Below are positions 27,363 through 34,685 of a DNA stretch of 64,000 bases, one piece after another. Below the pieces are notes generated by a model, which was not told where the DNA came from, ran no database searches, and saw nothing but the letters and a program-made list of their open reading frames with translations. The stretch covers positions 310,001 to 374,000 of the forward strand of contig CAVQXR010000002.1 of NCBI GenBank assembly GCA_963717955.1, read 5' to 3'. The stretch comes from CAVQXR01 sp963717955. Its GTDB lineage: Bacteria; Actinomycetota; Thermoleophilia; Gaiellales; Gaiellaceae. The position numbers were made by a program, and so were the translations under genes. Each line of letters starts with the position of its first letter. Positions within the stretch are counted from its first letter, which is position 1.

Positions 27363-28748
27363 TCATCGGGTCAGGTCGTGAGCCATCTCCTCGAAGGCTC
27401 CGACATAGCGGTCGCAGTCCTCGAAGGTGTGCTGGACGGAGAGCGTCCACTCCTCCTCGCGGCCGGGTGTCATGAAGATGCCGCGATTCATGTTGTAGAG
27501 CCACGCGAGGTCGGACAGCGCAGCGTCCTGGTTCTCCTTGAACGTCTCGTAGTCGACGATCTTCTTCGGCGAGAACGTCACGCATCCCTTCGAGCCCACG
27601 CCGACCGCATAGCCCGGCAGCCCGTGGGTGTCGATCACCCGTCGGCACCCGGCGAGGATGTGGTCGTTGAGGGCGTCGAGGTGTGCGTACGCTTCGGGGG
27701 TCAGGACGTCGAGCAGGCTCGCCCGGGCCGCCGCCATGCAGAGCGGGTTCCCGTTGTACGTCCCGACCTGGTAGACCGTGCCGCTCTCGACGACCTGCAT
27801 GACCTCCTCGCTGCCGCCGATCGCGCCGGACGGCAGGCCGCCCCCGAGCGCCTTGGCGAGGGTGACCATGTCGGGCTTCACGCCGAACCGCTCCGTCGCG
27901 CCGCCGGCCGCGATGCAGAGACCCGTCTTCACCTCGTCGAAGATGAGGACGATGCCGTGCCGGGCCGTGATCTCGCGGACGGCCTCGAGATAGCCCGGCT
28001 CCGGGAGCACGACCCCGAGGTTCATCATCGCTGCTTCCATGATCACGCAGGCGGGCTTGCGCCCCTCCGCCTCGAGGCGCTCGATCCGCCGCTCCATGGC
28101 GGGCGCGTCGTTGAAGGGAACCGCGATCGTCATGTCTGCGACCGGCTGCGGGATGCCGCCGCCGTAGGGCAGCGAGGCGAGGTTCTCGCGGTCGCCGATC
28201 TGCTCGTACGGCACGCCGATCGAGACCATCACGTAGTCGTGGTGGCCGTGGTAGGAACCGAAGATCTTCACGATCGTGTCGCGCCCGGTGTATGCGCGCG
28301 CGATGCGAATCGCGTCCATCGTCGACTCCGAGCCCGAGTTCGTGTACCGCCATCGTGGAAGGCCCCACCGGCGGGCGAGCTCCTCGGCGACGAGGACGCC
28401 GTCCTCCGTCGGCGCGGCGAAGTGGGTGCCGAGCTCGATTCGCGTCTGAACGGCCTTCGAGATCGCCGGATGAGCATGGCCCTGCACCATGGAGCCGAAG
28501 CCGTTGTGGAAGTCGAGCATGATGTTGCCGTCGACGTCCCAGACCTTCGCGCCCCTGCCGTGCGCCAGATACAGCGGCCAGGGATCGCGCACCTGGTAGG
28601 AGGATGCGACCCCGCCGGAGAGCACCTGCCGCGCGCGCCCGTAGAGCTCCGACGAGCCCGGCGTGCGGTCGTCGAGGCGGGCACCCTCGCGAGCGGTCAG
28701 CTCCGCGATCCGCTCGCGGTCGATCTCGACCGGCGCCTGTGTTGCCAT
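27363..28748 (-). CDS. Class III aminotransferase (glutamate-1-semialdehyde aminomutase-like)
   Basis: 461 aa PLP enzyme. The cofactor Asp is in ILIFDEVKTGL and the Schiff-base Lys is in VTLAKALGGGLPSG; GSESTMDAIRIARA marks the phosphate-binding region. It is too far from a haem-biosynthesis context to be HemL with confidence, and similar proteins act on omega-amines or beta-amino acids. The ATG at 28748 (MATQAPVE) is chosen because AAGGGAG lies upstream; a GTG/ATG seven codons earlier is possible. It is the first gene of an operon with NAD-glutamate dehydrogenase. Confidence 0.9.
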   Translation of the reverse strand: MATQAPVEIDRERIAELTAREGARLDDRTPGSSELYGRARQVLSGGVASSYQVRDPWPLYLAHGRGAKVWDVDGNIMLDFHNGFGSMVQGHAHPAISKAVQTRIELGTHFAAPTEDGVLVAEELARRWGLPRWRYTNSGSESTMDAIRIARAYTGRDTIVKIFGSYHGHHDYVMVSIGVPYEQIGDRENLASLPYGGGIPQPVADMTIAVPFNDAPAMERRIERLEAEGRKPACVIMEAAMMNLGVVLPEPGYLEAVREITARHGIVLIFDEVKTGLCIAAGGATERFGVKPDMVTLAKALGGGLPSGAIGGSEEVMQVVESGTVYQVGTYNGNPLCMAAARASLLDVLTPEAYAHLDALNDHILAGCRRVIDTHGLPGYAVGVGSKGCVTFSPKKIVDYETFKENQDAALSDLAWLYNMNRGIFMTPGREEEWTLSVQHTFEDCDRYVGAFEEMAHDLTR

Positions 28749-28839
28749 CGCGTTCTCAGCTCCCTTCAACGAGCCGGATGCGGTCGTCCGCCAATCGGCC
28801 CGCCGCCACGTGTCGGCGTTCCGGCCGGCGCCGGACGCG

Positions 28840-28853
28840 CAGGTTTACACCTG
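28840..28853. promoter_or_regulatory. Small inverted repeat between divergent aminotransferase and crotonase genes
   Basis: CAGGT and ACCTG arms separated by four bases (TTAC) lie in the 198-bp gap between the two divergent starts. Its size and place suit an operator, but arms of five bases can occur by chance. Confidence 0.25.
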
Positions 28854-28946
28854 AACGATATGCGGGATTCCGGGGTCCCGGTGGCCGCCCCTTTCATCCG
28901 GGCGGGGCTCACCGCCGCGGGCACCACGCGGAGTAGACTCGCGGCC

Positions 28947-29717
28947 GTGGCGCTTGTCGAAGTTGAGCGGCGCGGGTCCGTCGCGGTGGTCGTCCTCCAC
29001 CGCGAGGAGAAGCTGAATGCGCTCTCACGGGCGCTCGAGTCCGAGCTCGGCTCGGTGCTCGACGGAGCCGTGGTACGCGCCAGCCGGGCCGTCGTGATCG
29101 CGGGTGCCGGACGGGCGTTCTCGGCCGGCGCCGACGTCGGTGAGTTCGGCGGGCAGGATCCCGCCGCGATCCTCGCCCACTACCGCGACGCCGGGAGCGT
29201 CTACGAACGGCTCGCCGGACTTCCGCAGCCCACCGTCGCGGCCCTGCACGGCTACTGCCTGGGGGGAGGGCTGGAGCTCGCGCTGGCGTGCGACCTCCGC
29301 GTCGCGGGCGAGAGCACCGTGCTCGGTTTCCCGGAGGTCTCGCTCGGCATCCTGCCGAGCGCGGGCGGCCTGACGCGCCTCGTCCGGTCGGTCGGCGTGG
29401 CACGGGCCAAGGAGCTGATGCTGCTCGGCGAGCGGTTCGCCGCCGGGGACGTGCGCGCCGTCGGCCTCCTGACCGAGGTCGTGGCCGACGGCCACGAGCT
29501 CCCGAGGGCACTCGAGCTGGCCGAGCATCTCGCCTCGCTGCCGCCGCTCGCGGTCTCCGTGACCAAGGAGGCGGCCGATCTCGCCGCCGATGCCTCCCGG
29601 GCCGCCTCGCTGCTCGTCGAGCGGCTCGCCTACGGCCTGCTCGCCCAGACCGCCGACGCCGACGAGGCGGCCGCGGCATTCGTCGAGAAGCGCGGGCCGC
29701 GCTTCGAAGGCAGGTAG
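28947..29717 (+). CDS. Enoyl-CoA hydratase/isomerase (crotonase) family protein
   Basis: 256 aa. The first oxyanion-hole block is AFSAGADVGEFGG and the second is HGYCLGGGLELALACD. The catalytic Glu region reads FPEVSLGILPSAGG. It hydrates or isomerises enoyl-CoA in beta-oxidation. The GTG at 28947 (VALVEVERRG) gives a normal N-terminus; sequence further upstream is antisense to the aminotransferase. It is followed 6 bp later by a tautomerase-like gene. Confidence 0.9.
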   Translation: MALVEVERRGSVAVVVLHREEKLNALSRALESELGSVLDGAVVRASRAVVIAGAGRAFSAGADVGEFGGQDPAAILAHYRDAGSVYERLAGLPQPTVAALHGYCLGGGLELALACDLRVAGESTVLGFPEVSLGILPSAGGLTRLVRSVGVARAKELMLLGERFAAGDVRAVGLLTEVVADGHELPRALELAEHLASLPPLAVSVTKEAADLAADASRAASLLVERLAYGLLAQTADADEAAAAFVEKRGPRFEGR

Positions 29718-29723
29718 AGGCCG

Positions 29724-30116
29724 GTGCCGGTGATCGAGATCCGGGCGCTCCCGCAGCGCGCCGCCGTGGATCTCGGGAGAGTGCTCGCCAGCGCGTGCCA
29801 GGCGGTCGCGGCGGTGCTCGACGAGCCGGCGAGCGGGACGTGGGCGACCTGGGAGACGATCCCGCCCGGGTGGTACAGCGAGGGAGGCGACGCGCCCGCC
29901 GTTCAGCCCCACTCGACGCATCCTCCCCTCGTCCGCGTCAGCGGGTATCAGGGCAAGGAGCCGCACCTGATCGAGGCGATCCTGACGGCGGTGGCGGAGG
30001 CGCTCGCCGACGGGCTCGGCATCGCGCCGGGCAACGTCTTCGTCCGCTACGAGGAGCTGACAGCCGGGCGCACGTTCGCCGGCGGGCGCGTGCTCGGGGC
30101 GTCCGCTCCCGCTTAG
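29724..30116 (+). CDS. Tautomerase-superfamily protein
   Basis: 130 aa. The GTG start is followed directly by Pro-2 (MPVIEIRAL), the catalytic N-terminal proline of 4-oxalocrotonate tautomerase-like enzymes. The length fits the longer two-motif members rather than 62-residue 4-OT. It is in an operon with the crotonase. The TAG stop lies inside the 8-bp target duplication of the insertion sequence, so the insertion left this protein unchanged. Confidence 0.72.
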   Translation: MPVIEIRALPQRAAVDLGRVLASACQAVAAVLDEPASGTWATWETIPPGWYSEGGDAPAVQPHSTHPPLVRVSGYQGKEPHLIEAILTAVAEALADGLGIAPGNVFVRYEELTAGRTFAGGRVLGASAPA

Positions 30117-30118
30117 GA
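30111..30118. repeat. Left copy of the 8-bp target-site duplication
   Basis: GCTTAGGA is present here and again at 31282-31289, exactly outside both ends of the insertion sequence. The TAG inside it is the stop codon of the tautomerase gene. Confidence 0.9.
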
Positions 30119-30170
30119 TGGACTGTCACCGAGTCGTCCCGACACTTGGGGCCCTCGTAGAGGCTTGAGA

Positions 30171-30206
30171 GGACGGCACCCGGGTTTTGTAAGCCGGGTG
30201 CCGTCC
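30171..30206 (+). terminator. 13-bp hairpin in the left end of the insertion sequence
   Basis: GGACGGCACCCGG (30171-30183) pairs perfectly with CCGGGTGCCGTCC (30194-30206) around a 10-base loop. It lies 55 bases before the transposase start. Insertion sequences often block read-through from neighbouring genes by such structures, and here the upstream crotonase/tautomerase operon points straight into the element. Confidence 0.6.
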
Positions 30207-30260
30207 GTTTCTCGGCTCACCCTCGCCTTCGAGACCAATCGGAGGAAAGGAGTGAGCCGC

Positions 30261-31247
30261 ATGTCTGAGGATGACGTCCTCTTCGGCTACCGGTTGCAGT
30301 TGCTCGACTACGCCGCCCGCACGTCGGTCAGCGAGGCCTGCCGCACCTTCGGGGTGCATCGCTCGACCTTCTACCGCTGGAAGCGCCTGGTCGACCGACA
30401 CGGCCTCGAGGTGCTGCGGCCCCGCGAGCGGCGCCGGCCGAAGATGCCCAACCAGCTGCCGGCGATGGTGGAGGAGCGGATCGTGGCCTTCGCGATCGCC
30501 CATCCCGGCCACGGTCCACGACGGATCGCCTCCGAGTTGGGGCGGGAGAAGTGGGGCGGGATCGTCGTCTCGGCAAACGGCGTCTGGCGCTGCCTGCGCC
30601 GACACGGCCTCAACACCCGCTCGAAGCGGCTCTCCCTCGTCGCGGGCTACCGGGCACCCTACGAACCACCGCGCGAGCCCGTCCCCGAGCCACACATCGA
30701 GGTCGACCATCCCGGCGAGCTGGTCGGCTTCGACTGCTTCTACGTCGGGCGGCTACGAGGCACCACGGGCGCCGTCTGGCAGCTGACCGCGATCGACTGC
30801 TACTCCTCGTTTGCCTGGGCGGAGCTCGTCGTGTGCCCCACTGGCAACCCGTCGGCTATCGCCACCTCCAAGCTCGCCCGCCGGGTGGCGCGAGACCTGA
30901 AGCGGGCGGCCTGGCGCCTCGAGCGCGTGCTCTGCGACAACGGCAACGAGTTTCGCAACGATCGCTTCAAGGGCACGATCGCCTCGCTCGGCTCGCGCAT
31001 CACCTACATCCGCTCGGGTCGTCCGCAGACGAACGGCAACGTCGAGGCGCTGCAGCGGCTCATCCTCGAGGAGTGCTGGCGGCCGGCCTTCGCGCGCTAC
31101 CTCTACCCCCACTGCACGGGCCTCAAGCGCGAGCTCGAGCACTACCTCGCCGAGTACAACTTCGACCGCGTCCACCACGGCCGCCTCACCCGTGGACGCA
31201 TCCCCGCGCACATCGTCTACGGTGCCCGCAAGATGGAGGCGAGATGA
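30261..31247 (+). CDS. Transposase of the IS481-like element (DDE, rve domain)
   Basis: 328 aa. An N-terminal helix-turn-helix (TSVSEACRTFGVHRSTFYRW, about 21-40) and an HTH-like linker precede the retroviral-integrase fold. The catalytic triad is Asp158 (VGFDCFYVG), Asp226 (LCDNGNEF) and Glu262 (NGNVEALQRL), with the classic 35-residue D-E spacing. The ATG at 30261 has a GGAGG/AAGGAG ribosome site at 30240-30251. The gene is intact and presumably active. Confidence 0.93.
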   Translation: MSEDDVLFGYRLQLLDYAARTSVSEACRTFGVHRSTFYRWKRLVDRHGLEVLRPRERRRPKMPNQLPAMVEERIVAFAIAHPGHGPRRIASELGREKWGGIVVSANGVWRCLRRHGLNTRSKRLSLVAGYRAPYEPPREPVPEPHIEVDHPGELVGFDCFYVGRLRGTTGAVWQLTAIDCYSSFAWAELVVCPTGNPSAIATSKLARRVARDLKRAAWRLERVLCDNGNEFRNDRFKGTIASLGSRITYIRSGRPQTNGNVEALQRLILEECWRPAFARYLYPHCTGLKRELEHYLAEYNFDRVHHGRLTRGRIPAHIVYGARKMEAR

Positions 31248-31281
31248 ACCGTGAGTGTCGGCACATCTCGGAGTCGGTCCA

Positions 31282-31289
31282 GCTTAGGA
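31282..31289. repeat. Right copy of the 8-bp target-site duplication
   Basis: GCTTAGGA, identical to 30111-30118. Its TTA, read on the minus strand, is the TAA stop of the TMADH-like gene. Confidence 0.9.
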
Positions 31290-33356
31290 GGGCAGCGGAC
31301 GTTCCCGCAGGAACGGGATCGGCACGGCGGGGGTGGCCGCGTCGATCTCACGCCCGAGTCGGTGGCCGTCGAAGATGCAGTCGGCGATGAGCTGGGGGGC
31401 GACGCAGTCGCCGATCCGGTAGACGGCCTCGATTCCCTCACCCCGTAGCGCCTCGGGGTCGGCCTGGAGCTCGAGGTAGAGGCGCTCGTTCGAGAGTCGG
31501 TGCGTGACCAGAACGACGGCGTCGGCCTCGATCTCGACCGGCTCGCCGAACTCGCCAACGGCCTCGATCCGGCCGGGTCCGATCAGCGTCGGGAGCACCC
31601 CGGTCCGCATCCTGATCCCCGCCTCGTGGAGGCCGCGGCGGAGCAGGTCTTGCTCGAGGGTCTCGTGGCAGAACGGCGCGATCTCGCCGAGGCAGGTCAC
31701 CAGCTCGACCCGATGGCCCCGCGAGGCCAGGAGCTCGGCAATCCCAGGCGCCACGTAGTAGCCGTCGCCGTCGAGGACGACGACCCGCTCGCCGGGCGGC
31801 TCCTTGCCGTCGAGCATCAGCTGCTCCGGCGTGAGCACGTCCGGACGGTGGGCGTCCGCACCCGCGATGGGGTCGTGCGTGAGCCGGTTCAGCCCGTCGG
31901 GGGACCAGCGCGCGCCCGTTGCCACGACGACGAGCTCGGCACCGTAGGCGACGACGTCCGCGGCCGTGAGCCGTGCCCCGGTGATCACCTCGACGTTTCG
32001 CAGCTTGCCGAGCTGGATCCGCCGCCAGTTCAGAACGCGTGCCCACTCGCCCCGGCCCGGGAGCTGGGGCACCCAGCGCATGATCCCGCCGATGTCGTCG
32101 TCGGCGTCGACGAGGTGAACCCGGCGGAAGCCGCGCTTGCCGAGGACGATCGCGCACTCCATCCCGGCAGGCCCGGCGCCCACGACGAGGACGTCCCGAT
32201 CCGCGTTTGCGGCGCGGTCGAAGCGCTCCGGGTGCCAGCCGCGTCGGTACTCCTCGCCGGCGGTCGCGTTCTGGGTGCAGCCGATGTTGCCGCCCGGGTC
32301 GGCCTTCGGGATGCAGACGTTGCAGCCGATACACTCGCGGATCTCGTCGTAGCGCCCCTCCTCGATCTTGCGCGGGAGGAACGGGTCGGCGATCGACGGC
32401 CGCGCGGCGCCGATGATGTCCCAGGTGCCAGCGCCGACGATCTCGGCCATCAGATCGGGGCTCGTGAGGCGAGACACGCCGACGATCGGCTTCGCGGTCG
32501 CCTCGCGGCAGCGACCGGTCCACTCGAGCTGCCAGCCCTCCGCGAAGAGGCTCGATGCGCCGGAGTCCTTGGACCATTCGGAGGCCGAGCCGACGCATAC
32601 ATCCCACAGGTCGACCAGATGGTCGGCGTGCCGGATGAAGGCGAGCCCTTCCTCCAGCGAGACGCCGTACGGCGAGAGGGCCTCGACGGAGATCCGCGAT
32701 GCGATCGCGCAACGGTCGCTGACGGCCTCCCGAACGAGCTCGAGGGTCTCCGCCCAGAATCGTGCTCGATTCTCGAACGAGCCGCCGTACTCATCGTCGC
32801 GGCGGTTGTAGAAGGGCGACAGGAACTGCATCGGCAGGTAGCTGTGGGCGCCGTAGACGTAGACGATGTCGAAGCCTGCGTCGGCGGCCCGCTCCGCCGC
32901 CGTGACCCAGTCGCCCTGGATGCGGCGGATGTCGTCTTTCTCCATCGCCTTCGGCGTGACGAGCAGGTAGTCGGACATCAACTGCGAGGGGGCCATCGCC
33001 GGGAGGCGCCATTGCCGCCTGGGCGAGTGGGCGCCCGAGTGGTGGAGCTCACAGCCGGCGAGCGCGCCCTGCTCGTGGGTCAGCTCGCACGTGAGCGAGA
33101 GCGCCCGGAGGTCGTCGTCGTCCCACATGCGCGCGGAGATGAACGGCGTCTCGTCCGAATCGGGGCTGACGGCGCAGTACTCCGTGTTGATCGCAGCCCA
33201 CCCGCCTTCTGCCTTCATGGCGCGAAACGCCGCCTGGTGGCGTGGCTTCTCGGTCCCGAAGCCGCAGCAGTGCGGCACCTGGTAGAACCGGTTGCGAAGC
33301 ACCTTCGGGCCGATCCGGATCGGCTGAAACAGGACGTCGTGTCGGGGATCGCGCAC
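31284..33356 (-). CDS. Trimethylamine/dimethylamine dehydrogenase-like iron-sulfur flavoprotein
   Basis: 690 aa, closely similar in layout to Methylophilus trimethylamine dehydrogenase: TIM barrel (1-335), 4Fe-4S site, then two dinucleotide-binding domains (VVGAGPAGMECAIVLGKRG from about 385). Cys30 (FYQVPHC), which carries the covalent FMN, is present, as are the cluster cysteines Cys342, Cys345, Cys348 and Cys360. Of the aromatic bowl that binds trimethylammonium, Tyr60 and Trp261 (=Trp264) are kept, but the third residue (Trp355) is Ala352. An amine is therefore a likely substrate, though probably not plain trimethylamine. The GTG at 33356 gives RDPRHDVLFQP, matching the family N-terminus. 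Confidence 0.9.
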   Translation of the reverse strand: MRDPRHDVLFQPIRIGPKVLRNRFYQVPHCCGFGTEKPRHQAAFRAMKAEGGWAAINTEYCAVSPDSDETPFISARMWDDDDLRALSLTCELTHEQGALAGCELHHSGAHSPRRQWRLPAMAPSQLMSDYLLVTPKAMEKDDIRRIQGDWVTAAERAADAGFDIVYVYGAHSYLPMQFLSPFYNRRDDEYGGSFENRARFWAETLELVREAVSDRCAIASRISVEALSPYGVSLEEGLAFIRHADHLVDLWDVCVGSASEWSKDSGASSLFAEGWQLEWTGRCREATAKPIVGVSRLTSPDLMAEIVGAGTWDIIGAARPSIADPFLPRKIEEGRYDEIRECIGCNVCIPKADPGGNIGCTQNATAGEEYRRGWHPERFDRAANADRDVLVVGAGPAGMECAIVLGKRGFRRVHLVDADDDIGGIMRWVPQLPGRGEWARVLNWRRIQLGKLRNVEVITGARLTAADVVAYGAELVVVATGARWSPDGLNRLTHDPIAGADAHRPDVLTPEQLMLDGKEPPGERVVVLDGDGYYVAPGIAELLASRGHRVELVTCLGEIAPFCHETLEQDLLRRGLHEAGIRMRTGVLPTLIGPGRIEAVGEFGEPVEIEADAVVLVTHRLSNERLYLELQADPEALRGEGIEAVYRIGDCVAPQLIADCIFDGHRLGREIDAATPAVPIPFLRERPLPS

Positions 33357-33417
33357 GGCTAGTGGTCTCTCCGGGGAACACGGCACGGTGCTGGCGGCTG
33401 CAAAGCGGCGACAGACC

Positions 33418-33486
33418 GTGTCCTCAGTCGCGCCAACATGCCCGCATATTGGCGCTCCCTGCGTCCTGGCCTGGCTTGCTTTCGCA
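33418..33486. repeat. Copy 1 of a palindromic intergenic element (family 2)
   Basis: A conserved block GTGTCCTCAGTCGCG is followed by a hairpin (33432-33440 with 33445-33453, GCCAACATG/CATATTGGC, one mismatch) and a second conserved block CTCCCTGCGTCCT. Sequence to the left (CTGCAAAGCGGCGAC) also matches copy 3. It lies in the 334-bp gap between the crotonase and the TMADH-like gene. No gene is visible in that gap. Confidence 0.65.
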
Positions 33487-33595
33487 CTAGATGGGTGCTT
33501 CCACCAGATTGCCGACGAGGCGTGATCGGTCATAGACCGCCAACCGTGGCACGGCCGGATGGCGGTCGGAACCGGCGCGTGGCGCCACGCTCGTT

Positions 33596-33624
33596 CGTCG
33601 CTCGTACCAGTGGTGCGAGCGACG
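33596..33624. promoter_or_regulatory. 29-bp palindrome upstream of the TMADH-like gene
   Basis: Arms CGTCGCTCGTACCA and TGGTGCGAGCGACG match in 13 of 14 positions around a single central G. Such a long, closely spaced inverted repeat looks like a dimer-binding operator or a cruciform. It lies 240 bp upstream of the TMADH-like start and 67 bp after the crotonase stop. Confidence 0.45.
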
Positions 33625-33690
33625 GAGCGATCGCAGCTCCACGCTCGGTCCCGTCCACCCCCGCCAACACCGCAATCTTCGATCAGCCAC

Positions 33691-34506
33691 CTAGAGCGCC
33701 TCCCCGTACCTCGAGTCGCGCCAGGCGAGCGCGGCCTTCAGCCCCTGCTCCTTCGCGATCCGGTTGAACTCCACCTGCTCGGGCGTGCCGGCCGTGTTCA
33801 GCACCGCGGAGATCTCGAGGTTCATCCCGACGGCCTGGCGCAGCCCCATCGCCTCGTAGGCTCTCGTGAGGGCGATCTTCGTCAGCCGCAGCACAGGGAG
33901 CGGGGTGGGCGCGATCTTGCGCACGAGCTCTGCGACCTCCGCATCGAGGGCATCGATCGGCACCACGTGGTTCACGAGCCCGAGCCGGTACGCCTCGCGA
34001 GCGTCGACGGCATCGCCGGTGTAGAGGAGCTCGTTCGTCTTCTTCTGCCCGATGACGAACGGCATGAGCAGCGCCACCGGCCCGGAACCGAAGCGGATCT
34101 CGGGCTCGCCGAGCTTCGCGTCCTCGGCGGCGACGATCATGTCGCACGCCATCGCGAGCTCGCAGGCGCCTCCGAGGCACCAGCCCCTGACGGCGGCGAT
34201 CGTCGGCCTGGGCAGGCTCCAGAGCCGCATCGTCACGTCGACGTCCCGGGCGAGCTCCTCCCGCCATGGGTAGCTGCCTTCGATCCCGTCCTCGGCCTCC
34301 GATGAGATGTCAAAACCCGCCGAGAACGCCTTGCCGGCCCCCGTGAGGACGACGACCTTGACCTCGTCGTCCGACTCCACCTCGTCCATGCTCCGGTGCA
34401 GGCCGGCGACGATCTCGTGGTTGAGCGCGTTCAGCTTGTCGGGCCGGTTCAGCGTGATCCACGCCGCCGGGCCGCGCCGCTCGTAGAGAACGACGGGTTC
34501 ACTCAT
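33691..34506 (-). CDS. Enoyl-CoA hydratase/isomerase (crotonase) family protein
   Basis: 271 aa. The oxyanion-hole blocks are AFSAGFDISSEAE and RGWCLGGACELAMACD. The active-site region is GEPEIRFGSGPVALLMPFVIG. The start at 34506 has GGAGGAA upstream and overlaps a small ORF stop (ATGA). It belongs to an operon headed by the NDP-forming acyl-CoA synthetase, which would supply its CoA ester. Confidence 0.92.
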   Translation of the reverse strand: MSEPVVLYERRGPAAWITLNRPDKLNALNHEIVAGLHRSMDEVESDDEVKVVVLTGAGKAFSAGFDISSEAEDGIEGSYPWREELARDVDVTMRLWSLPRPTIAAVRGWCLGGACELAMACDMIVAAEDAKLGEPEIRFGSGPVALLMPFVIGQKKTNELLYTGDAVDAREAYRLGLVNHVVPIDALDAEVAELVRKIAPTPLPVLRLTKIALTRAYEAMGLRQAVGMNLEISAVLNTAGTPEQVEFNRIAKEQGLKAALAWRDSRYGEAL

Positions 34507-34685
34507 GCGACTTCCTCCAGTTCGGTGACGAGCTCGGCACGAATCGCGCGCCACGCGCGCGCTTTCTCGGGCATACTCGAGAGCGGGTGGTGGGTTACCC
34601 CCCAGGGCGGGGATGTGGGGCCCGGGCCGCAGATCGCCTGCGCGGTCGGCAGGTGATGGACGATGGGCGGGCCGGGGCGCATCAT
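34503..34685 (-). CDS. Hypothetical 60-aa protein coupled to both neighbours
   Basis: A short frame opens with ATG at 34685, overlapping the TGA of the acyl-CoA synthetase, and closes with a TGA that overlaps the ATG of the crotonase. Both junctions are four-base ATGA overlaps, and about 83% of its third positions are G or C. The product is Pro/His-rich at first, then a charged helix (EKARAWRAIRAELVTELEEV). I recognise no domain. The alternative is an untranslated gap, but chance ATGA at both ends is unlikely. Confidence 0.5.
   Translation of the reverse strand: MMRPGPPIVHHLPTAQAICGPGPTSPPWGVTHHPLSSMPEKARAWRAIRAELVTELEEVA

Larger units (their letters stand above)
30119..31281 (+). mobile_element. 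Complete insertion sequence, IS481-like (DDE integrase-type), 1163 bp
   Basis: Imperfect terminal inverted repeats of about 28 bp begin TGGAC at 30119 and end GTCCA at 31281. Shared bases read TGGACnGnCnCCGAG then GTnCCGACACT. An 8-bp direct repeat flanks it. It carries one transposase gene and a strong hairpin near the left end. Its base composition matches the host. Family assignment to IS481 rests on the single-ORF layout and the transposase motifs; an ISfinder comparison would settle it. Confidence 0.88.

Noticed and set aside
26814..28946. Open frame on the plus strand running through the aminotransferase and GDH start into the crotonase
   Set aside because: It is antisense to two strongly supported genes. 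Only the part from the GTG at 28947 has the crotonase motifs.
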